Of a stretch of 5,355 nt of DNA, positions 1 to 4,500 are shown in pieces (position 1 is the first letter of the stretch; the number at the start of each line of letters is the position of its first letter). Source of the stretch: JBJKPP01 sp046706145 (GTDB lineage: Bacteria; Bacteroidota; Ignavibacteria; Ignavibacteriales; Ignavibacteriaceae); the NCBI GenBank assembly GCA_046706145.1, contig JBJKPP010000228.1:1-5355 (forward strand). The letters run 5' to 3'. The position numbers and the translations under genes are program-made. The notes beneath the pieces are model-generated. The model was given only the letters and a program-made list of their open reading frames with translations. It was not told the DNA's origin and ran no database searches.

Positions 1-1907
1 GGGTATTTAGTATCGGGTTTCACATTATAATATGGCGAGTATGCATAAAGCCACTTGAAATCAGGTTCTTTTGTTGAGGTACCATATTCACTTATATTAT
101 ATTGACCATTAGGGAAAAGCTCATTACGAAGCATATCGTATATTCCAACAAAACTAACAACTGCTTTAAATGCTTCAGGATGCTGAGTAAGTTCTGCACC
201 CATTAGTAATCCGCCATTAGAACCGCCGAGAATACCTAAATGTTCTGAATCTGTCCAGTTGTTTTTAACCATTGCTTCGGCAGCAGCATACATGTCATCA
301 AAAACATTTTGTTTTTTGCCTAACATTCCTGCTTCATGCCAGCCTTCACCATATTCACCGCCACCGCGAATGTTTGCAAACGCCATCACCCCACCATTTT
401 CAAGCCAGGCCAAATATGGCCCTATAAAATGCGGAGTAGTGGATATTCCAAAACCTCCGTAGCCATAAACGATAGCCGGACGTTTTCCATCCGGATTAAT
501 ATTCTCCATAGATAGAACAGTTACAGGAATTTTAGTGCCATCTTTAGATACAGCATCTATTCTTTGCACTTTAATCTTAGAATAATCCGCCGCAGGTTTT
601 GTTTCAAACACAGTTTTTAAGTCGCCATTAATCGCGTCATATTGTGCCCATCTTTCAGGAATTGTCCATCCAGAATAAGTAATTAAGGCCTGATTCGATC
701 CACTTGATGAGGCAATTTCTCCGATACCAATTCCGGTTTTTGGCAGGTTAACAGTTCTTACATATTTGCCTTCATTGGTATATTGACCAACCTTCCAATC
801 AGGACCGAGCACTTTTGTAATTAATATTCCACCTTTAACTGAAGAAACAGCGTTCATTGCCCAATCACCTTGAGGTATTAGTACTTTTGATTTACCATCT
901 GGTGAAACTGAAAGTAATTTTCCCAATGGAGCATTCTCATAAGAGATAACAAGTAAATTATCACCATCCCAAGCTGCTCCTATGTTTATTTCCGACGCAA
1001 CCCTAACGTTGGCCTTAGTATCCAAAACTTGTTTCCAATCATAAACTCCCTTTCTCACATAAACATAATCCGGATTTCCATCACCAAAATGAACAAACAT
1101 CGCCGCATGTTTTGCACCCGAAGATGCAACAAAAGTATATTCAGCTACTTTAGAAAGACCTTTTCCAAATACTTGCTTATCGTCTTTTGCAGGGCGCCCT
1201 ATGAAGTGATGATACAATGTGGCATTAAATTGCAAGTCAGCTTCTGGAACAGTTCCTGGTGCAGGCAGACGAACATAAGTAAATCCTCTCTCATTCTCAT
1301 CCCAAACTAATCCTACAGGTGTAGCTCCCCCAGCTGCGTTTGGAAGAGTTTCATCTAAATCTTTCCCTGTTTTTACATCCATTATATGAATAGTTGTTGC
1401 TTCATTCCCTCCTACTGCCGTTCCATAAGCGATATAATCTCCTTTTGAAGAAGGCCAAAATGCTGTTATGGCCATGTTTTTTCCACTCTTATTAGGATCG
1501 ATTAACACGTTTACTTTACCATCGGGCCAGATTTTATATGCAACTACAGGCTGCGACTGCGGTGGAGTAAATTGTTCGAAGAAGAGCTTACCGCTAACCA
1601 ATTTTGGGGAGAACTGTTCTACTGAAGTGGTGGATAATGTTTCTATCCTTTTCTCTAAAGGTTCTCCTTCTTTGAAGCTTGATAGTATTTTGTCTGCAAA
1701 TGAGTTCTGTTCGTTGATCCATTCTTTTACTTTTGGTGATGTACCGTCTTCCAGCCATCTGTATGGATCAGCTACTTTAGTACCGAAATAATCTGTTGTA
1801 ATTGTATCTTTTTCGGATTTAGGTGTGTTAGCGTTTTGATTCGTTTGACACCCCGCTAACCAAAGCACTAATAACGAAAATAGAGCATATGCGGATATTT
1901 TTTTCAT
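1..1907 (-). CDS. Prolyl oligopeptidase family serine peptidase (S9A), predicted lipoprotein, C-terminus cut by window edge
   Basis: Predicted post-proline endopeptidase that cleaves short proline-containing peptides. The frame is open for 635 codons without interruption (checked codon by codon) and runs off position 1. The start is ATG at 1907-1905 with AGGAG six bases upstream. Residues 1-20 form a lipoprotein signal: MKK, a hydrophobic stretch, then LAGC with Cys20 as the lipid-attachment residue, so the enzyme probably sits in the periplasm anchored to a membrane. The S9 N-terminal signature DPYRWLED is at residues 47-54, followed by the beta-propeller region. The alpha/beta-hydrolase domain shows GYGGFG (482-487), IRGGGEYG (513-520) and the nucleophile elbow GGSNGG with catalytic Ser563. 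Family members are about 700 residues long; the catalytic Asp and His should lie in the roughly 70 residues beyond the window. Family assignment is secure; the substrate is not known. Confidence 0.96.
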   Translation of the reverse strand, partial: MKKISAYALFSLLVLWLAGCQTNQNANTPKSEKDTITTDYFGTKVADPYRWLEDGTSPKVKEWINEQNSFADKILSSFKEGEPLEKRIETLSTTSVEQFSPKLVSGKLFFEQFTPPQSQPVVAYKIWPDGKVNVLIDPNKSGKNMAITAFWPSSKGDYIAYGTAVGGNEATTIHIMDVKTGKDLDETLPNAAGGATPVGLVWDENERGFTYVRLPAPGTVPEADLQFNATLYHHFIGRPAKDDKQVFGKGLSKVAEYTFVASSGAKHAAMFVHFGDGNPDYVYVRKGVYDWKQVLDTKANVRVASEINIGAAWDGDNLLVISYENAPLGKLLSVSPDGKSKVLIPQGDWAMNAVSSVKGGILITKVLGPDWKVGQYTNEGKYVRTVNLPKTGIGIGEIASSSGSNQALITYSGWTIPERWAQYDAINGDLKTVFETKPAADYSKIKVQRIDAVSKDGTKIPVTVLSMENINPDGKRPAIVYGYGGFGISTTPHFIGPYLAWLENGGVMAFANIRGGGEYGEGWHEAGMLGKKQNVFDDMYAAAEAMVKNNWTDSEHLGILGGSNGGLLMGAELTQHPEAFKAVVSFVGIYDMLRNELFPNGQYNISEYGTSTKEPDFKWLYAYSPYYNVKPDTKY

Positions 1908-1913
1908 ATCTTT

Positions 1914-1918
1914 CTCCT
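1914..1918 (-). promoter_or_regulatory. Ribosome binding site of the peptidase gene
   Basis: On the minus strand AGGAG lies six bases before the ATG at 1907. It is among the strongest Shine-Dalgarno matches in the window and fixes the start just ahead of the lipoprotein signal. Confidence 0.8.
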
Positions 1919-1990
1919 ACGGCCTTTTTATGAATGAATAAGGAATCCATGTTTCTATGAATATCAAAAAAAATAATTTAATCGTTAATA

Positions 1991-2143
1991 GCTTACGCAG
2001 CGGATGGAACAATCAATACGCAAGAAATATGCCCACGTAGTGAATTATGGTGGGTACTTTGGAAATTGTCTCGATCCGCTTTATTGTAAAACATTTTCGT
2101 TTTACATTCTAAACAAAATTTTGTTTAGTCTGTAAGCGGCATC
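1991..2143. other. Intergenic region with nested inverted repeats (possible structured RNA or dispersed element)
   Basis: This is most of the 324-base gap between the peptidase and GIY-YIG genes; no coding frame in it was recognised. The inverted repeats nest consistently. GCTTAC (1991-1996) pairs with GTAAGC (2132-2137) and encloses three branches. Branch one is AGCGGAT (1999-2005) with ATCCGCT (2074-2080), continued inside by ACAAT/ATTGT (2009-2013, 2065-2069) and CCCAC/GTGGG (2032-2036, 2050-2054). Branch two is TGTAAAAC/GTTTTACA (2085-2106). Branch three is a perfect 20-base palindrome (2109-2128). An alternative fold pairs GAT-CCGCTT (2073-2081) with AAGCGG-c-ATC (2134-2143) and excludes both branch one and the closing stem. 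On the minus strand this lies upstream of the peptidase gene, as a leader would. Short pairings arise by chance in AT-rich DNA, so the ensemble is suggestive rather than proven. No known RNA family was recognised. Confidence 0.4.
2109..2128. repeat. Perfect 20-bp palindrome
   Basis: CTAAACAAAATTTTGTTTAG is its own reverse complement over all 20 bases. It could be a protein-binding site, extrude as a DNA cruciform, or form a hairpin in RNA. It lies two bases from the neighbouring hairpin at 2085-2106. Neither strand has a T-run immediately after it, so it is not a standard terminator. Confidence 0.75.
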
Positions 2144-2202
2144 ATTCCAGTGGTGTTGCACTAGAATTTCTATTTAGTCAAATAATGAACAAATTGAAAA
2201 TC

Positions 2203-2214
2203 GCCATAAATGGC
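2203..2214 (-). terminator. Weak hairpin downstream of the GIY-YIG gene, possible terminator
   Basis: GCCA-TTTA-TGGC on the minus strand begins about 18 bases after the GIY-YIG stop codon. The four-pair stem is short and only GATTTTC follows, so termination would be inefficient. It is the best terminator-like structure after this gene. Confidence 0.22.
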
Positions 2215-2231
2215 AACAAACTTTTTTATCA

Positions 2232-2603
2232 CTAAGTATTTGGCCGAATAATTTTCTCTTTATTGTATCCTTTTCCCCCGTATGGCTGGAGTTTTTCCAA
2301 CCACATTCCTTCCAATGTGTTTAAATCGTCTGTGTAATCGTAATTCGGATCTTCTTTGGGTTCAAGATAATCTATTACTTCAAAAGAAAAATTATGAGCA
2401 CCATAATGAATATAATCTTCTTGTAGTGTCTTATTCACGTGAGTATTCTGTTCAAGTTGAAACTTTGAACCATTTATTTTTCCACGAATGTTTTTACTGC
2501 TGCCAACAAATATTTTACCATTTTTCAAATTCTTGATTTGGTAAATACCCATAGGCGGCGGCGTCTGTTTATATTGTTTTTTTAATTCCTTTTTATCAAC
2601 CAT
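2232..2603 (-). CDS. Small stand-alone GIY-YIG nuclease family protein
   Basis: Protein of 123 residues that is almost entirely one GIY-YIG domain, the fold used by UvrC and some homing endonucleases to cut DNA. The first motif GIY is at residues 19-21 (GIYQIKN). The second motif reads FVG at 32-34 (IFVGSSKN), so Phe replaces the usual first Tyr. The following helix offers Arg40 in the region where the family has its catalytic Arg. Glu98 and Trp101 in the segment LEGMWLEKLQPYG, with Asn114 in GYN, match the C-terminal glutamate and asparagine region. It has no DNA-binding extension or partner domain, which fits a class of small uncharacterised GIY-YIG proteins. The start is ATG at 2603, with no convincing Shine-Dalgarno sequence. 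Family membership is confident; nuclease activity is uncertain because of the altered second motif. Confidence 0.88.
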   Translation of the reverse strand: MVDKKELKKQYKQTPPPMGIYQIKNLKNGKIFVGSSKNIRGKINGSKFQLEQNTHVNKTLQEDYIHYGAHNFSFEVIDYLEPKEDPNYDYTDDLNTLEGMWLEKLQPYGGKGYNKEKIIRPNT

Positions 2604-2638
2604 TTTCTTAATTAAGGTACAATTTTTTGTTGCATCTA

Positions 2639-2666
2639 ATTTTAACTAAATAATTTGTAACATCAA
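2639..2666 (-). promoter_or_regulatory. Candidate promoter of the GIY-YIG gene
   Basis: On the minus strand TTGATG (2666-2661), a 16-base spacer and TAAAAT (2644-2639) resemble sigma-70 type -35 and -10 boxes. The implied 5' leader is about 30 bases. The 106-base gap to the preceding ORF supports separate transcription. AT-rich DNA makes such matches common. Confidence 0.35.
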
Positions 2667-2709
2667 AAATAGGGAGTGATTTAAGCGACACAGTTGAGGT
2701 TTTTGGTCT

Positions 2710-2946
2710 TTATAAGGGAAATCCCACACTTGTTATCGCTTTTTTGCTTAAACAAACTTTAACAAGACTGGCATTAGTAGAGTTTTTTATTGATGAAGTA
2801 TCCATCTTCTCTTCATGTAATTTTACATTTAGAGTTAGTCCAAATGTTTTTTTAAAGTCTTTATGAATATTCATTACAGTTAAGACTTCACAGATGAAAC
2901 CCCTATCAGCAGGTTCAATGGAAATATATTTTACTACGTGTTGCAA
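2710..2946 (-). CDS. Hypothetical small protein downstream of the DUF134 gene
   Basis: An open frame of 78 codons that I do not recognise. The only start near its beginning is TTG at 2946-2944, with AGGGG just one base upstream, which is too close for normal initiation. An in-frame stop lies five codons further up. The next ATG, at 2874-2872, would give 54 residues starting MNIHKDF. The product is basic (many Lys), has no signal peptide or membrane segment, and alternates short polar and hydrophobic stretches that could be beta strands; it has two Cys. It begins 29 bases after the DUF134 stop on the same strand, so co-transcription is likely. It could be a real small protein or a chance frame. 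Confidence 0.38.
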   Translation of the reverse strand: MQHVVKYISIEPADRGFICEVLTVMNIHKDFKKTFGLTLNVKLHEEKMDTSSIKNSTNASLVKVCLSKKAITSVGFPL

Positions 2947-2975
2947 TCCCCTGGGTTTTTAGCTACTAACAATTA

Positions 2976-3251
2976 TTAATCATTTATTTTTATAGCCTTA
3001 CCATTCAAAAGACCGTCGGCAACTTTTTTTCTAGCACTTTCCAAAATCCTTCCAAAAGTGGCCCTAGAAATTCTCATTTCATCTGCCGATTCTTCGTGCG
3101 AAAAAGCCATCAGATCGGCTAACCTGAGAGATTCCAGTTCATCGTGCTCAAGGATAATTTCTTCCAGTTCATACATTGGTATTCCCCTAGGCTTGAAATA
3201 ATTGGTAGAGAGATTGCAACATACCCTGCGATATTTTCGTGGTCTTGGCAA
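2976..3251 (-). CDS. UPF0251/DUF134 family DNA-binding protein
   Basis: Predicted small transcriptional regulator of 91 residues, the full length expected for DUF134 (COG1342). The start is TTG at 3251-3249: the family begins MPRPRK or similar, and an in-frame stop lies ten codons upstream, so no ATG start is possible. AAAGG is present 12 bases upstream, a loose ribosome site. Conserved features are PRPRKYRRV at the N-terminus (residues 2-10), FKPRGIP (19-25), the acidic segment ELEEIILEHDELESLRLADL (28-47), and a helix-turn-helix resembling sigma-70 region 4 at about 50-76 (SHEESADEM, ISRATFGRILESARKKV). Many relatives lie beside NifX/NifB-like cofactor genes, but none is visible here. A 14-bp palindrome in its upstream region is a candidate binding site. 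Family assignment is strong; the regulated genes are unknown. Confidence 0.93.
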   Translation of the reverse strand: MPRPRKYRRVCCNLSTNYFKPRGIPMYELEEIILEHDELESLRLADLMAFSHEESADEMRISRATFGRILESARKKVADGLLNGKAIKIND

Positions 3252-3267
3252 TTTATTTATAAACCTT

Positions 3268-3315
3268 TCAAAAACGGCTTAATTTTCTTGCATGTCCAGT
3301 TTCATCGGCAGACAT
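3268..3315 (-). CDS. Possible 15-residue leader ORF before the DUF134 gene
   Basis: ATG at 3315 opens a frame reading MSADETGHARKLSRF and stopping with TGA at 3270-3268, 16 bases before the DUF134 TTG start. The AAAGG that would serve DUF134 overlaps this stop, an arrangement compatible with translational coupling. Its own ribosome site is poor (TTTAGAAAA). An ORF this short is expected by chance, so this is only a possibility. Confidence 0.15.
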   Translation of the reverse strand: MSADETGHARKLSRF

Positions 3316-3335
3316 TTTTCTAAATTAAGGTATTA

Positions 3336-3366
3336 GAAAAATATGTTATGAGCATATGCTCAACAA
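3336..3366 (-). promoter_or_regulatory. Candidate promoter with 14-bp operator palindrome upstream of the DUF134 gene
   Basis: TGAGCATATGCTCA (3349-3362) is a perfect 14-bp palindrome. On the minus strand, TTG at 3363-3361 followed after 17 bases by TATTTTTC (3343-3336) resembles the Bacteroidota -33 TTG / -7 TAnnTTTG promoter. This would put the palindrome between the two elements, where a bound repressor blocks polymerase. The implied transcript starts near 3330, leaving a leader of about 80 bases. Autoregulation by the DUF134 protein is the simplest reading, but it is inferred. Confidence 0.42.
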
Positions 3367-3371
3367 TAAAC

Positions 3372-3516
3372 AATTAAGTTGTCTATTTCAAGATTAAATT
3401 AACAGACTTAATTTAATTCTAAAGAAGATAATAATATTAGCTCCCCTTATAAGTTAACCTTCCTGTTCGGCGAGATAAAGTTGCGAAAGTGCGGTTGGTT
3501 GAGTTACAGCTTAACC
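3372..3516. other. Intergenic stretch between antitoxin and DUF134 genes: weak inverted repeats, no gene seen
   Basis: Directly after the antitoxin stop, the minus strand has GGTTAAG-CTGTAA-CTCAACC (3516-3497), a seven-pair stem with one mismatch and no following T-run. Further on, ATTAAATTAA (3393-3402) and TTAATTTAAT (3408-3417) form a pure A/T hairpin around CAGAC. ACTTAATT (3406-3413), overlapping its right arm, could instead pair with AATTAAGT (3372-3379). None is a convincing intrinsic terminator. The part around 3467-3500 is richer in G+C than its surroundings, but no coding frame or RNA was recognised. Confidence 0.3.
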
Positions 3517-3522
3517 AAATTC

Positions 3523-3741
3523 TTACCTTCTTCTAACTTCCTGGAGTATATCCAAAATTTCTTCTTTTTTTAATTTCAGATTTACTCCTTTGACATTAAG
3601 AGGAGACTTCTTTTTCGATAGCGCCTTTAATTCGAATACCGTTCCGTCTCGCCTTTTGATTAACACTCTTCCTTCACTTTTTGCTTTATCTAATAGTGAA
3701 GCTAGTTTTTGTCTTGCTTCACTATATGTATAAGTATTCAT
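3523..3741 (-). CDS. Phd/YefM-type antitoxin of a PIN-toxin module
   Basis: Predicted type II antitoxin of 72 residues that would neutralise the PIN toxin encoded just upstream and repress their shared promoter. The N-terminal half has the prevent-host-death fold signature: YSEARQKLASLLDKAKSEG (residues 6-24), then the strand pair VLIKRRDGTVFEL (26-38). The C-terminal half, Lys-rich with SPLNVKGVNL (46-55) and a final helix EEILDILQEVRRR (60-72), would be the flexible toxin-wrapping part. ATG at 3741 follows the toxin TAA after a single base, and AAAGG sits six bases before it inside the end of the toxin gene, so translation is probably coupled. It comes second in the operon, opposite to the usual vapBC and phd-doc order. 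Confidence 0.88.
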   Translation of the reverse strand: MNTYTYSEARQKLASLLDKAKSEGRVLIKRRDGTVFELKALSKKKSPLNVKGVNLKLKKEEILDILQEVRRR

Positions 3742-3742
3742 A

Positions 3743-4135
3743 TTACACCTTTGTTACATTTATTCTCATTTGTTTTGCTACTAGTGATAATTCATTATCC
3801 AATGTTAACAACCCAGAATTATAATTTCTAGCACACTCCAGAAAATATGCATCATATGCACAGATTTCATATTTATGAGATATTTCTATCGCCTTTTTTA
3901 TATCTATTTCTTGTAATCTTAACGGTATCATTTTGAATGAATCAATAGCATTTTTTGCTATTTCTAATCCAATCTTTTTTCTTTTAAACATTGCTGAAAA
4001 TGCATTGCCAATTTCCCACTTAAGAGAAGAAGGAGCAATTAAATCTTCACCTTCAGTTAACTTTATTAACTTTGGTTTGCTCTTTTCATTTGTGATAACA
4101 GAAATAATTACAGATGTATCTACAACGAGGCACAT
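3743..4135 (-). CDS. vapC: PIN-domain ribonuclease toxin (VapC family)
   Basis: Predicted type II toxin of 130 residues, the usual VapC length. PIN toxins use a cluster of acidic residues to hold Mg2+ and cut RNA, often tRNA or rRNA. All four expected acids are present: Asp6 in VVDTSVI, Glu41 in WEIGNAF, Asp95 in AYDAYFLE and Asp113 in LLTLDNEL, so the protein should be active. The start is ATG at 4135 (MCLVVDTS), which places the first Asp where the family has it; upstream there is only a weak AAAGA-like ribosome site. The gene is first in the operon, with the Phd-type antitoxin gene one base after its stop. The specific RNA target cannot be read from sequence. Confidence 0.92.
   Translation of the reverse strand: MCLVVDTSVIISVITNEKSKPKLIKLTEGEDLIAPSSLKWEIGNAFSAMFKRKKIGLEIAKNAIDSFKMIPLRLQEIDIKKAIEISHKYEICAYDAYFLECARNYNSGLLTLDNELSLVAKQMRINVTKV
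3748..3752 (-). promoter_or_regulatory. Strong ribosome binding site of the antitoxin, inside the toxin 3' end
   Basis: AAAGG on the minus strand lies six bases before the antitoxin ATG and within the last codons of the toxin gene. It is clearly better than anything before the toxin start, which would favour antitoxin synthesis despite its second place. Confidence 0.65.
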
Positions 4136-4155
4136 TTATCATCTTTTATATTACT

Positions 4156-4169
4156 TGTACAATTGTACA
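4156..4169. promoter_or_regulatory. Perfect 14-bp operator-like palindrome of the toxin-antitoxin operon
   Basis: TGTACAATTGTACA is perfectly self-complementary and lies 20 bases before the toxin ATG, over the predicted transcription start. Toxin-antitoxin operons are normally repressed by the antitoxin or the complex at such a palindrome, so this is the likely autoregulatory site. Confidence 0.6.
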
Positions 4170-4172
4170 TAA

Positions 4173-4201
4173 AATATAAAGAACATGATTATGAAACGCA
4201 A
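4173..4201 (-). promoter_or_regulatory. Candidate promoter of the toxin-antitoxin operon
   Basis: On the minus strand TTG (4201-4199) is followed after 20 bases by TATATTTT, of which TATATT (4178-4173) also fits a -10 box. This resembles the Bacteroidota TTG / TAnnTTTG arrangement and predicts a start within the TGTACAATTGTACA palindrome, as expected for a repressed promoter. Bases 4202-4294 further upstream show nothing I can identify. Confidence 0.35.
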
Positions 4202-4294
4202 GGGATTATGTAAAATCTTGTTTTTCAATTCAATTGCCAGATATATTTTTGTTTTAATATTCCGTTAAGATCCAAGATAAAAATCTAAGTAGTT

Positions 4295-4450
4295 TCTCAG
4301 TTTCACTTTTTAGAATTAAAACTGAATAGTCATTCTAAACCTGCCTGCCGCAGGCAAGTTTATTTTCAGAATCTTTGTAGTTTACCAGATTCCGAAACGA
4401 GCCCGCCTGCCGGACGGACAGGTTCGGAACGACAGGTTATGAAACTGAGA
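4295..4450. repeat. Nested palindromic intergenic repeat with GC-rich CCTGCC modules
   Basis: Four concentric layers are visible. The outer ends are a perfect 11-bp inverted repeat, TCTCAGTTTCA (4295-4305) and TGAAACTGAGA (4440-4450). Inside, GTCATTCTAAAC (4329-4340) and GTTCGGAACGAC (4422-4433) match in 9 of 12 positions as inverted arms, all differences being transitions. Innermost, TTTTCAGAATCT (4363-4374) and AGATTCCGAAAC (4387-4398) match in 10 of 12 around a 12-base loop. Between the middle and inner arms on each side sits a GC-rich module: TGCCTGC-C-GCAGGCA (4342-4356), a perfect palindrome around one base, and CCGCCTGCCGGACGGACAGG (4403-4422). Neither contains a gene. It follows the pirin stop by about 50 bases and could stop or slow its transcription. 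It is probably one copy of a dispersed family, which this window cannot show. No target-site duplication was seen. Confidence 0.65.
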
Positions 4451-4500
4451 CAGCGCCAAAATCTATATTAACTAACATTAGAAATAAAGAGTATTCGTAC

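Noticed and set aside
1029..1791. Plus-strand ORFs of 93 and 107 codons
   Set aside because: They lie antisense inside the intact peptidase gene and their translations resemble no protein family; they are shadows of it.
1..1907. Possible frameshift or pseudogene in the peptidase gene
   Set aside because: I translated every codon of the visible part; the frame is open throughout and all family motifs expected in this part are in order. Only the window edge interrupts it.
1991..2137. Integron attC site or tRNA-like gene
   Set aside because: The arms are GCTTAC/GTAAGC and lack the RYYYAAC/GTTRRRY core of attC; there is no acceptor stem, T-loop or anticodon arrangement of a tRNA.
3393..3417. 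Intrinsic terminator of the antitoxin operon
   Set aside because: The stem is entirely A/T and no T-run follows on the minus strand; such hairpins are common in AT-rich spacers.
3497..3516. Terminator or attC half-site just after the antitoxin
   Set aside because: The seven-pair stem has a mismatch and is followed by ACCGC rather than T residues; one GTTAAGC box without a matching partner is not an attC.
4295..4450. Complete insertion sequence
   Set aside because: Inverted ends are present, but there is no transposase ORF inside and no flanking target duplication, so at most it is a non-autonomous element.
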